From Lachnospiraceae bacterium (GTDB taxonomy: Bacteria > Bacillota > Clostridia > Lachnospirales > Lachnospiraceae), in contig JAFORL010000056.1 in assembly GCA_017393285.1 (NCBI GenBank), positions 1 to 32,266 of the forward strand: DNA of 32,266 nt, written 5' to 3'. The notes under the pieces are model-generated. The model searched no databases. It saw only the letters and a list, made by a program, of their open reading frames with translations, and had not been told where the DNA came from. The position numbers and the translations under genes were made by a program. Positions 1 through 7,356 of this stretch are shown piece by piece (within the stretch, counting starts at the first letter, position 1; each line of letters opens with the position of its first letter).

Positions 1-522
1 ATCAGTCGATATATCTGTAATTATCAATACAAAAAATAAAGAAAAGAAAAAAACGATTACATGTGAAAACCCACATAGTTCTTTCCACCCAGCGCCGATT
101 CGAAGTCCTTCACAAAGGTGCAACGATAGGATTGTAAAAAATAAACTAAAAAAACATATCCAATTCATTGTAAATAGTATTTTCCCCACAATCATAACTG
201 GCAGCAAGCTAACCGTAAAAACAATAACCCTCGCCCAATAATTTTTCTTCACCAGACCGTCTTTCTGCTCTTTTTGTAAAGGCAATAAATAATAAATCGT
301 TGAAAAACGAATTCCAAACAATTGATTGAGTCTCACTGTCAAATATACAAAAAATACGGAAATCAACCCATAAATTTCTTCCTTTTCCACATTTCCCCAT
401 AAATATACTGTTAATATCATAAAGAAAATAATAATTCCAGTAACTCCTTGAGGTCCCGGAAATCCTTCTGCATCAAAGCCAAAATGAAACTTGGATTTCC
501 AATCTTTCAAAATCATCTTCAT
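1..522 (-). CDS. ABC-2 type transporter permease, N-terminal part (cut by window edge)
   Basis: The minus frame is open from an ATG at 522 to the first base of the window, giving 174 codons without a stop, so the C-terminal end lies outside. The start has a strong Shine-Dalgarno site (GGAGG, six bases upstream). After a basic, aromatic N-terminus (MKMILKDWKSKF) there are about five hydrophobic stretches, near residues 32-48, 60-75, 97-118, 122-138 and 158-172, separated by short charged loops. This is the usual look of a membrane subunit of a small ABC-2 exporter. It lies 106 bp downstream of the ATPase gene, which supports a two-gene exporter operon. The substrate cannot be told from sequence; relatives with this layout (YtrB/BcrA-type ATPase plus permease) often handle antibiotics, lipids or bacteriocins. 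That the frame is coding is fairly sure; the exact family is inferred from topology and context. Confidence 0.72.
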   Translation of the reverse strand, partial: MKMILKDWKSKFHFGFDAEGFPGPQGVTGIIIFFMILTVYLWGNVEKEEIYGLISVFFVYLTVRLNQLFGIRFSTIYYLLPLQKEQKDGLVKKNYWARVIVFTVSLLPVMIVGKILFTMNWICFFSLFFTILSLHLCEGLRIGAGWKELCGFSHVIVFFFSLFFVLIITDISTD

Positions 523-585
523 TTTTTTCCTCCAATCCTTTTCCATCCCACAAGCTCTATCCATGTCAATGTACTTTACGCTTAC

Positions 586-601
586 GGTCTATGCATAGAC
601 C
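586..601. repeat. 16-bp perfect palindrome in the ATPase-permease gap
   Basis: GGTCTATGCATAGACC is a perfect palindrome in the 106-bp spacer between the ATPase stop and the permease start. It could be a protein-binding site; as RNA it has no loop and would pair poorly unless its centre opens. No T-run follows, so it is not an intrinsic terminator. Confidence 0.35.
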
Positions 602-628
602 TAGCTGAAATGTTACGTAATATATGCC

Positions 629-1504
629 TCATTTCCCCATTAGCTTGCTACGAGCTGGAACAATCTTTGCGAAAGCATAGAACAAATCATTTAACCCGGG
701 AACTTCCACCCGCAATTGTGCATCATAAGAATGCCACGATTTGTATTCTACCAAAGCCCAACTTTCATTTGCTCCTTTTTCTATATAAATGAGCTGTTCT
801 TTGGGAAGATTTCTCAAGAGATATTCTTCGCCATAAAGCAAGCGATACCGATTTTCCAATTCCTCCCGATCCATAGAAAATAGGATTTCTCCCTCTTTCA
901 CAAAAGTAATATAATCTCCAATCTGCTCTAAGTCCTCCATAATGTGGGTAGCCAATATGACGCTGTGTTCTCCGTCCTCCACAAAATGCGTCAGTTCTTT
1001 TATAAAATCCTTCCGAAACTCTGGATCAAAGTTTGCCGTAGGCTCATCCAACACCAAAAGTTTGGGATGATGAGAAAGGGCAAAGGCAAATTGATATTTT
1101 AACTTCTCACCTTTTGATAACTTTCCATATGGGCTCTTGGGATTCAAATGATACTGTTTCATCTTCTCCAACATCAAAGTTTTATCATATTTACAATAAT
1201 ATCCTCCGAAGTAATCTGCCCCTTCTCCAATCCTTAAATTCTTCGGAAAATAATCCTCCACCATAACAAAACCTATATCCTCAAGAATATCACTAGCCTG
1301 ATTGGAATAGTCCATTCCAAAAATTGCAATATTCCCTTTGTTGGGTTTTGCAAGACCAAGAAGCATTCTTAGCAATGTGGTCTTTCCTGCACCATTTTCT
1401 CCAATGAGCCCCATAATATATCCCTTGGAAATATGGAGATCTACATTGGAAATATGAAATCTGCTGTTTCGAAAACTTTTTGAAACCTCTGTCATTTTTA
1501 CCAT
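629..1504 (-). CDS. ABC transporter ATP-binding protein
   Basis: Cytoplasmic ATPase subunit of the exporter whose permease follows. In the 291-residue protein starting MVKMTEV: Walker A GENGAGKT at 35-42, a signature LSKGEK near 129-134 (a variant of LSGGQ), Walker B LLVLDEPT near 149-156, and the H-loop histidine in ATHIMED near 187. The last 80 residues are an accessory C-terminal region without a motif I recognise. A GTG nine bases upstream (1513) gives a longer frame, but this GTG is part of the Shine-Dalgarno stretch GAGGTG that serves the ATG at 1504, so 1504 is chosen. The overall type resembles YtrB/BcrA-like ATPases (inference). Such operons often carry a GntR regulator gene in first position; none is present here between the promoter and this gene. 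Confidence 0.88.
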   Translation of the reverse strand: MVKMTEVSKSFRNSRFHISNVDLHISKGYIMGLIGENGAGKTTLLRMLLGLAKPNKGNIAIFGMDYSNQASDILEDIGFVMVEDYFPKNLRIGEGADYFGGYYCKYDKTLMLEKMKQYHLNPKSPYGKLSKGEKLKYQFAFALSHHPKLLVLDEPTANFDPEFRKDFIKELTHFVEDGEHSVILATHIMEDLEQIGDYITFVKEGEILFSMDREELENRYRLLYGEEYLLRNLPKEQLIYIEKGANESWALVEYKSWHSYDAQLRVEVPGLNDLFYAFAKIVPARSKLMGK

Positions 1505-1526
1505 CTTTTTCACCTCAATCTTTTGT

Positions 1527-1571
1527 AATGTTCTCTCCTAATCTTTTTATACAAGAATTTAGAGAAAACAT
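1527..1571 (-). repeat. Leader box with inverted ends, related to the 158-bp palindrome at 28138
   Basis: On the plus strand, 1527-1565 matches 28136-28174 at 33 of 39 positions. The ends are an imperfect inverted repeat (ATGTTCTCTC at 1528 and GAGAAAACAT ending at 1571, 9 of 10 pairs), so the transcript could form a 44-nt hairpin. It ends 22 nt before the ATPase start codon. A minus-strand TATAAA inside it could be a -10 element, but no good -35 hexamer is found at the right spacing. Confidence 0.5.
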
Positions 1572-1642
1572 TTATGTTTTGTTAAAGTCATTTTCATCTA
1601 AGCCTTGTGACATGTGGGGCTGCATAACCTCAAACTGTCAAC

Positions 1643-1675
1643 TCAACTGTATATCAACTGTACATCATCTGTATA
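1643..1675 (-). promoter_or_regulatory. Three tandem 11-bp repeats (candidate operator of the ABC operon)
   Basis: Read on the minus strand, three directly adjacent units TATACAGATGA, TGTACAGTTGA and TATACAGTTGA lie here, followed by a looser fourth (around 1630-1642). The core ACAGTTGA(T/G) fits the half-site pattern recorded for LytTR-type response regulators, and units one and three are 22 bp apart, close to the usual LytTR spacing. The block begins around the predicted transcription start, which would suit a repressor or roadblock better than an activator if that promoter is right. Regulator identity is inference. Confidence 0.5.
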
Positions 1676-1681
1676 TATTTA

Positions 1682-1710
1682 TATATACACTATATACACA
1701 CCATTGTCAA
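1682..1710 (-). promoter_or_regulatory. Sigma-A-type promoter of the ABC exporter operon
   Basis: Minus strand: -35 TTGACA (1705-1710), 17-bp spacer, -10 TATATA (1682-1687). The spacer and -10 hold a run of GTGTATATA-like imperfect inverted sequence, which could be a second operator, for example for a YtrA/GntR-type regulator. No regulator gene lies nearby. Confidence 0.6.
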
Positions 1711-1758
1711 TAGCTGATTTTAAAAAAAGTCAACCCCACTTTGCTTGCTTTTTTATGC

Positions 1759-1788
1759 AATAGAAAACTTACTTCTCAATTTTCTATT
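1759..1788. repeat. Possible degenerate copy of the terminator-associated hairpin
   Basis: AATAGAAAACTT and CAATTTTCTATT form an imperfect inverted repeat preceded by TTTTTTATG, the same order as in the intact hairpins at 2011, 19030 and 24381. It looks like an old, decayed copy. The stretch 1789-1910 shows no gene on either strand. Confidence 0.35.
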
Positions 1789-1910
1789 AACACAAAGGGT
1801 CAGTCACACTAAGAAATACATCACAAAATATAGAGCAGCATTTACAAATTCTATACAATATTTTGTATTGCCTTCTTTGTACGACAGCCCCTTTTTCGTA
1901 TGTTTTTTTC

Positions 1911-2053
1911 AGAACAAAGAGTTTTGCTTGCAAAACTCTAGCGCGACCGCGGTATTGCGCAACAATTAACTCCATCTCCGCGGTCTGCGCATCCTCGCGG
2001 AGCGTTTTTTATGTAATAGGAAATTGCATCGCAATTTCCTATTACATAAAAAA
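1911..2053 (-). repeat. Interspersed repeat, copy 1 (143 bp)
   Basis: Nearly identical to 18930-19072 (two substitutions noticed) and sharing its last 107 bp, apart from a few changes, with 24317-24423. Parts, in plus-strand order: a 9-bp-arm inverted repeat GAGTTTTGC/GCAAAACTC; a GC-rich block with two CCGCGG sites; then a perfect hairpin with 17-bp arms and loop ATC at 2011-2047, flanked by T and A runs. On the minus strand it begins exactly at the U-tract of the peroxiredoxin terminator. It has no coding capacity of its own; a short open frame starting MELIVAQYRG is a by-product that recurs with each copy. Best described as a small non-autonomous element of REP/MITE type (inference). Confidence 0.8.
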
Positions 2054-2078
2054 ACGCCACACCCATAAGGGTATGGCG
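2046..2078 (-). terminator. Intrinsic terminator downstream of the peroxiredoxin gene
   Basis: Minus strand: CGCCATACCC, loop TTAT, GGGTGTGGCG (10 pairs, one G-U), then seven T's that merge into repeat copy 1. It lies 240 bp after the peroxiredoxin stop. I see no convincing gene in 2079-2317, only short hairpins (ATCACA/TGTGAT near 2131-2148). Confidence 0.8.
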
Positions 2079-2317
2079 AATGTCTATAACGATTATTGCA
2101 TTGATCCTGTCTACTTAACAGGGTAGCTAATCACATTTTGCTGTGATGTAACGCCCTTTTTTATGTCACTTTCTTTATCTTAAAAACGAGTATCTTGCGC
2201 ATATTCAAATGAATACGTGCAGCCATCAACATACTCTTCAGATTCTAGTGAACATTCCAATCTTCCCTGTCTAGAGAATAAACAACCATCTCCATCCAAA
2301 ACTTTTGAAGGATGCTT

Positions 2318-2995
2318 TTACATTTTCTTTAAGGTCAAGTACCAGTCTTTCACTTCACAATTATTTCCTGGATTTATCATTCTCTCCTTAATTTCATCCT
2401 GGGTAAGTGGAGCACCAAGTACAACCTTGTCCCCCGGAAGCCAGTTTGCCGGTGTACTTACATGTTCTGTATCATGTAGTTGCAAGGACTGTATCACACG
2501 CTTAATCTCCTCAATGTTGCGGCCGGTACTCATAGGATAATATAAAATTGCCCGCACGATTCCCTCCGGATCAATAATAAATACCGCACGAATTGTCTGT
2601 GTCTTTGCCACTGTCTGTAACATGCCATATTTTTTTGCAACCTGCATGCTAATATCTGCAATGACAGGAAACTTTATTGGTATTTTCACCCCGTCGATTT
2701 CAATCTTTTCCACACTCTTTAACCATGCTAAATGGGAATGCAAAGAATCTATAGATAAGCCAATCAACTTGGTATTTAACTTTTCGAATTCACTTTCCTG
2801 CTTTGAAAAGGCAATAAATTCTGTGGTACATACTGGTGTAAAGTCAGCCGGATGCGAAAATAACACTACCCATTGTCCCTTGTAATCCTCTGGAAAATTC
2901 ACCTTTCCGTTGGTGGTCATAGCACGAAAAGCCGGTGCTGGATCACCAATCATTGGCATACGATATTCTTTTTCTTGTGTACTATTGTTTTCCAT
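2318..2995 (-). CDS. Peroxiredoxin, Prx6-like (AhpC/TSA superfamily)
   Basis: Cytoplasmic thiol peroxidase that reduces hydrogen peroxide and organic peroxides. The 225-residue protein has the start typical of the family (MPMIGDPAPAF), the active-site loop HPADFTPVCTTEF with the peroxidatic cysteine at residue 56, and the Prx6-type C-terminal extension. That extension includes TPANWLPGDKVVLG and a second cysteine at 213 (NNCEVKDW), a possible resolving cysteine as in archaeal-type enzymes. The start ATG has a GGGGAG site eight to ten bases upstream. The gene stands alone with its own promoter and terminator; no reductase (AhpF, thioredoxin reductase) is adjacent, so the electron donor is unknown. 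Confidence 0.93.
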   Translation of the reverse strand: MENNSTQEKEYRMPMIGDPAPAFRAMTTNGKVNFPEDYKGQWVVLFSHPADFTPVCTTEFIAFSKQESEFEKLNTKLIGLSIDSLHSHLAWLKSVEKIEIDGVKIPIKFPVIADISMQVAKKYGMLQTVAKTQTIRAVFIIDPEGIVRAILYYPMSTGRNIEEIKRVIQSLQLHDTEHVSTPANWLPGDKVVLGAPLTQDEIKERMINPGNNCEVKDWYLTLKKM

Positions 2996-3094
2996 AATTA
3001 TCTCTCCCCATTTTTCTTATTTTTTACCTGACCAGCATATGCAAATCCCCCTTTAGAACGAACAATGCATACAGGTCTGAAATTGCAGTTTCTA

Positions 3095-3130
3095 TGTTAT
3101 TATCATAACACAATCTTATTCACTTGGCTA
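3095..3130 (-). promoter_or_regulatory. Promoter of the peroxiredoxin gene with an inverted repeat over the -10
   Basis: Minus strand: -35 TAGCCA (3125-3130), 17 bp, -10 TATGAT (3102-3107). A perfect 6-4-6 inverted repeat TGTTAT/ATAACA (3095-3110) covers the -10. It is AT-rich and partly fits a PerR box (TTATAATNATTATAA, about 11 of 14 in one register), but its symmetry axis differs from a true PerR box, so PerR control is only a suggestion. Confidence 0.5.
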
Positions 3131-3189
3131 GTTCATATTCCAGCCTCACCCTCCATAAGACTTGGTGTGGAATGTGTGCCAGCGAAACG

Positions 3190-3239
3190 TTTTTTTGATA
3201 ATGGGACAATTGCATCGCAATTTCCTATTACATAAAAAA
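3190..3239 (-). repeat. Interspersed repeat, copy 4 (hairpin part only, one arm decayed)
   Basis: The right arm GCAATTTCCTATTACAT (3217-3233) is identical to the other copies and the left arm (3197-3213) is diverged, but the total hairpin length is the same 37 bp and the T/A flanks remain. The GC-rich block is missing. As in the other copies, it starts on the U-tract of a minus-strand terminator, here that of rpoC. Confidence 0.7.
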
Positions 3240-3265
3240 TCAGGGTGACCAATGCCACCCTGATT
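3233..3265 (-). terminator. Intrinsic terminator of rpoBC
   Basis: Minus strand: AATCAGGGTG, 8-nt loop, CACCCTGATT, then a run of six to seven T's. It lies 25 bp after the rpoC stop, so the operon ends here and the elongation-factor genes often found after rpoC are absent. Confidence 0.88.
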
Positions 3266-3290
3266 TGCATATAAAACTTTATATCTTTTA

Positions 3291-6200
3291 TTATTCTTCA
3301 ATATCTAATACTTCTTCAGATACGACTAATTCATCTTCTTCGGATACGACAAGTTCGTCTTCTCCTGTTGCATCTGCTTCCGCTGCTTCTAAAGCTGCTT
3401 TCTCTGCTGCTTCACGTTCTGCCGCTTCACGCTCTGCTTTCTCTGCTTCTGCCTTACGCAATGCTTCGATTTTAGCCAAACGAATCTCTTGATCTGTATC
3501 CAAAGCAACATTGCGGTAATGCTTCATACCTGTACCTGCAGGGATTAACTTACCAAGTAATACATTTTCCTTGATACCAATCAATGGATCAATCTTTCCT
3601 TTGATTGCAGCCTCTGTCAAGACTTTTGTTGTCTCCTGGAAGGATGCTGCTGATAAGAAGGAATTGGTTGCCAAAGATGCTTTGGTAATACCAAGTAATA
3701 CCTGTTTTCCTTCTGGAGGCACTTTGCCTTCTGCTTTTAAACGTTCTACTTCATCATCGTAATCTAAGATATCCACCATTGTTCCTGGTAAGAATTCAGA
3801 ATCACCATTTACTTCAATTCTAATCTTCTTTAACATCTGTCTTACGATTACTTCAACGTGCTTATCATTAATTTCTACACCTTGTAAACGGTATACACGT
3901 TGTACTTCGCGTAACATATAATCCTGTACATCACGCACACCTTTGATTTTCAAAATGTCGTGTGGATTTACACTACCTTCTGTTAATTCATCTCCGGCTT
4001 CTAATACATCACCATCTAATACCTTGATACGTGAACCGTAAGGAATCAAATATGCTTTTGACTCTCCGGTTTGATCATTGGTAATAATTACTTCACGTTT
4101 CTTCTTTGTATCATTGATACTTACACGTCCTGCAAATTCTGAAATAATTGCAAGTCCCTTTGGTTTTCTTGCCTCAAACAACTCTTCGACACGAGGAAGA
4201 CCCTGTGTGATATCGTCACCGGCTACACCACCCGTATGGAAGGTACGCATGGTAAGCTGTGTACCTGGCTCACCGATAGACTGTGCAGCAATAATACCAA
4301 CTGCTTCACCTACTTGTACCGGCTCACCGGTTGCCATGTTGGCACCATAACATTTTGCACAAACTCCAATGTGAGAACGACAAGTAAGTACATTTCTAAT
4401 CTTAACCTTGGCTGCAGTTCCTGCCTCTACGATTGCTTGTGTTGCTACAATCTTAGCAGCTCTCTTAGGTGTAATCATATGGTTTGCCTTAACAATGATT
4501 TCTCCATTGTCATCTAGAATGGTCTCGCAAGAATATCTTCCTGTAATACGTTCTTCTAAGGACTCGATTACTTCCTTACCGTCTGTGAAGGCACTGATCC
4601 ACATACCTGGTGCTTCTTTACCTTCGCAACAATCTGTCTCACGAATAATCAAATCTTGGGATACATCAACCAAACGACGTGTCAAGTATCCTGAATCGGC
4701 TGTACGAAGCGCTGTATCTGACAATCCCTTACGAGCACCATGCGCAGAAATGAAGTACTCCAATACGTCAAGTCCTTCACGGAAGTTAGATTTGATTGGC
4801 AACTCGATGGTACGACCAGATGTATCCGCCATCAAACCACGCATACCAGCCAACTGTTTGATCTGCTTATCAGAACCACGGGCTCCGGAATCCGCCATCA
4901 TGTAAATGTTGTTGTATTTATCCAAACCACTTAACAAGGCTCTTGTCAATTCATCATCGGCCTCTTTCCATGTTTCAACAACCGCTTTGTAACGTTCTTC
5001 TTCTGTTGTCAAACCACGACGGAAATCTTTGGCAATTTTTTCTACTGTCTTCTCAGCCTGTTCCAACAAGTCTTTCTTAGAAGCAGGTACGGTCATATCT
5101 GAAATAGATACTGTCATAGCTGCCTTTGTAGAATACTTGTATCCCAAAGCCTTGATATTATCCAAAGTTTCAGCAGTCTTTGTTGCACCATGCGCATTGA
5201 TACATTTTTCCAAAATCTGCTTCAATTGCTTCTTACCTACGTGGAAATCAATTTCCAACTTGAAACGATTCTCTTCTTTGGAACGATCTACAAAACCTAA
5301 GTCCTGTGGAATAATCTCATTGAAAATCAAACGTCCCATAGTTGTTTCAATAATTTCATAACTTTCATTGCCATCTGCATCCACCTGTGACATACGTACA
5401 CGAATCTTTTGGTGCAAGGTAATGTTTGCATTCTCATATGCTAACAAGGCTTCATTCTTAGAATAGAAGTAGTGTCCCAACAAATCCATAGGTGTACAAA
5501 TGACATAACGAGACTCGCTGACACGATACTTGATCATGCTATCTGTGGTAATCTCTCCATCCTTACCATCCTGTGGTAATGCAGCGATAACTTCTTCGCG
5601 AGATTCGTAAATCTTTTCAATCTTGGCATCCAATTCCTGATCATCTGAATGGTCAATCATCTTACCCATAGTCAAGTAATAGATACCCAATACCATATCC
5701 TGAGAAGGTACGGCTACCGGACCACCATCAGATGGTTTCAATAAGTTGTTAGGTGATAGCAATAAGAATCTACACTCAGCCTGTGCTTCTACAGACAATG
5801 GAAGATGGACAGCCATCTGGTCACCATCGAAGTCCGCGTTGAAGGCTGTACATACCAATGGATGTAGCTTGATTGCTTTACCTTCTACCAAAATTGGTTC
5901 GAAAGCCTGAATACCTAATCTATGCAATGTAGGAGCACGGTTCAACATAACTGGATGTTCTTTGATTACTTCTTCCAGAATATCCCATACTTCTGAATCC
6001 AAACGCTCTACCATTTTCTTAGCAGATTTGATGTTATGTGCTTTTCCTTGTTTTACCAAGTCACGCATAACAAATGGTTTAAATAGCTCAATTGCCATTT
6101 CTTTTGGAAGACCACACTGATAAATCTTTAACTCTGGTCCTACCACGATAACGGAACGTCCTGAATAGTCTACACGCTTACCTAACAAGTTCTGACGGAA

Positions 6201-7211
6201 ACGTCCCTGTTTACCCTTTAACATATCTGATAAAGACTTCAAAGCACGATTTCCAGGACCTGTAACTGGTCTACCACGTCTACCATTGTCAATCAAAGCA
6301 TCTACTGCTTCTTGTAACATTCTCTTTTCGTTTCTAACGATGATATCTGGTGCACCCAAATCCAACAATCTCTTCAAACGATTGTTACGATTGATAATAC
6401 GACGATATAAATCATTCATATCGGATGTAGCGAAACGTCCACCATCCAATTGTACCATTGGACGAATATCCGGTGGAATAACTGGTACAACTGTCAATAC
6501 CATCCACTCTGGCTTGTTACCTGAAAGACGGAAAGCTTCTACTACTTCTAATCTCTTAATAATACGAGCACGCTTTTGACCTGTGGCATTCACCAATTCT
6601 TTCTTCAACTCCACAGAATCTTTTTCCAAATCAATTGCCTGTAACAATTCATAGATAGATTCTGCACCCATTCCCACGCGGAAATTTTCAGGAGCTGGTC
6701 CAAATTTTTCCACTGCTTCTTGATATTCACGCTCTGTTAACACTTGCTTGTATTGTAAATCTGTCTTGCCCGGATCCAATACAATGTATGAAGCAAAGTA
6801 TAATACTTTTTCCAATGTTCTTGGGGATAAATCCAAAATCAATCCCATTCTACTTGGAATTCCCTTGAAATACCAAATGTGAGATACTGGAGCAGCAAGT
6901 TCAATATGTCCCATTCTCTCACGACGTACGCTTGCCTTGGTTACTTCTACACCACAACGATCACAAACTACACCTTTGTAACGAATTTTCTTATATTTAC
7001 CACAATGACATTCCCAGTCTTTATTTGGTCCAAAGATTTTTTCACAGAATAAACCGTCTTTCTCCGGTTTCAATGTTCTATAGTTAATTGTTTCCGGTTT
7101 CTTTACTTCGCCTCGTGACCATTCTCTGATTCGTTCTGGTGAAGCAAGACCGATTTTGATTGCATCATAAGTCAAACTTGGTTCTGCATTTGTATTGCTA
7201 ATTTCTGGCAT
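3291..7211 (-). CDS. rpoC: DNA-directed RNA polymerase subunit beta'
   Basis: Large catalytic subunit of bacterial RNA polymerase, 1306 residues, full length. Seen in the sequence: N-terminal zinc site with Cys 68, 70, 83 and 86 (ECHCG...CDRCG); the invariant catalytic loop NADFDGDQM at about 458-466, whose three aspartates hold the active-site magnesium; the second zinc site ([11 protein letters not shown]); and the bridge/trigger region [16 protein letters not shown]. The C-terminus carries an unusual charged tail of about 60 residues, rich in Ala and Glu, ending with a direct repeat [16 protein letters not shown]. The ATG has an AAGGGAG site nine bases upstream. It is co-transcribed with rpoB through a 145-bp spacer. 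Confidence 0.98.
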   Translation of the reverse strand: MPEISNTNAEPSLTYDAIKIGLASPERIREWSRGEVKKPETINYRTLKPEKDGLFCEKIFGPNKDWECHCGKYKKIRYKGVVCDRCGVEVTKASVRRERMGHIELAAPVSHIWYFKGIPSRMGLILDLSPRTLEKVLYFASYIVLDPGKTDLQYKQVLTEREYQEAVEKFGPAPENFRVGMGAESIYELLQAIDLEKDSVELKKELVNATGQKRARIIKRLEVVEAFRLSGNKPEWMVLTVVPVIPPDIRPMVQLDGGRFATSDMNDLYRRIINRNNRLKRLLDLGAPDIIVRNEKRMLQEAVDALIDNGRRGRPVTGPGNRALKSLSDMLKGKQGRFRQNLLGKRVDYSGRSVIVVGPELKIYQCGLPKEMAIELFKPFVMRDLVKQGKAHNIKSAKKMVERLDSEVWDILEEVIKEHPVMLNRAPTLHRLGIQAFEPILVEGKAIKLHPLVCTAFNADFDGDQMAVHLPLSVEAQAECRFLLLSPNNLLKPSDGGPVAVPSQDMVLGIYYLTMGKMIDHSDDQELDAKIEKIYESREEVIAALPQDGKDGEITTDSMIKYRVSESRYVICTPMDLLGHYFYSKNEALLAYENANITLHQKIRVRMSQVDADGNESYEIIETTMGRLIFNEIIPQDLGFVDRSKEENRFKLEIDFHVGKKQLKQILEKCINAHGATKTAETLDNIKALGYKYSTKAAMTVSISDMTVPASKKDLLEQAEKTVEKIAKDFRRGLTTEEERYKAVVETWKEADDELTRALLSGLDKYNNIYMMADSGARGSDKQIKQLAGMRGLMADTSGRTIELPIKSNFREGLDVLEYFISAHGARKGLSDTALRTADSGYLTRRLVDVSQDLIIRETDCCEGKEAPGMWISAFTDGKEVIESLEERITGRYSCETILDDNGEIIVKANHMITPKRAAKIVATQAIVEAGTAAKVKIRNVLTCRSHIGVCAKCYGANMATGEPVQVGEAVGIIAAQSIGEPGTQLTMRTFHTGGVAGDDITQGLPRVEELFEARKPKGLAIISEFAGRVSINDTKKKREVIITNDQTGESKAYLIPYGSRIKVLDGDVLEAGDELTEGSVNPHDILKIKGVRDVQDYMLREVQRVYRLQGVEINDKHVEVIVRQMLKKIRIEVNGDSEFLPGTMVDILDYDDEVERLKAEGKVPPEGKQVLLGITKASLATNSFLSAASFQETTKVLTEAAIKGKIDPLIGIKENVLLGKLIPAGTGMKHYRNVALDTDQEIRLAKIEALRKAEAEKAEREAAEREAAEKAALEAAEADATGEDELVVSEEDELVVSEEVLDIEE

Positions 7212-7308
7212 ACCCGGCGCTCCCTTCGTCTGTCCATGTACAGATTACCTATACATGAAAATCTACTGTTTACACTAATATCCATAGTCCAAATACGTAA
7301 CTATTCAG

Positions 7309-7342
7309 CCACAACTGCGGTAGAAAATACCAACAGTTGTGG
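7309..7342 (-). other. Stable hairpin in the rpoB-rpoC spacer
   Basis: Minus strand: CCACAACTG pairs with CAGTTGTGG, extended inside by GGTA/TACC around a five-base loop. No T-run follows, so it is not an intrinsic terminator. It may protect or mark an mRNA processing point between the two cistrons (inference). Confidence 0.55.
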
Positions 7343-7356
7343 TCTGCACATATTTA

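Noticed and set aside
1787-1975. Open frame beginning MELIVAQYRG, also found fused in front of addB
   Set aside because: It is produced by the interspersed repeat and its flank; different downstream residues in each copy and no ribosome-binding site.
2131-2170. Possible plus-strand terminator (ATCACA/TGTGAT followed by CCCTTTTTT)
   Set aside because: No plus-strand gene upstream, and the stem is separated from the T-run by nine poorly paired bases.
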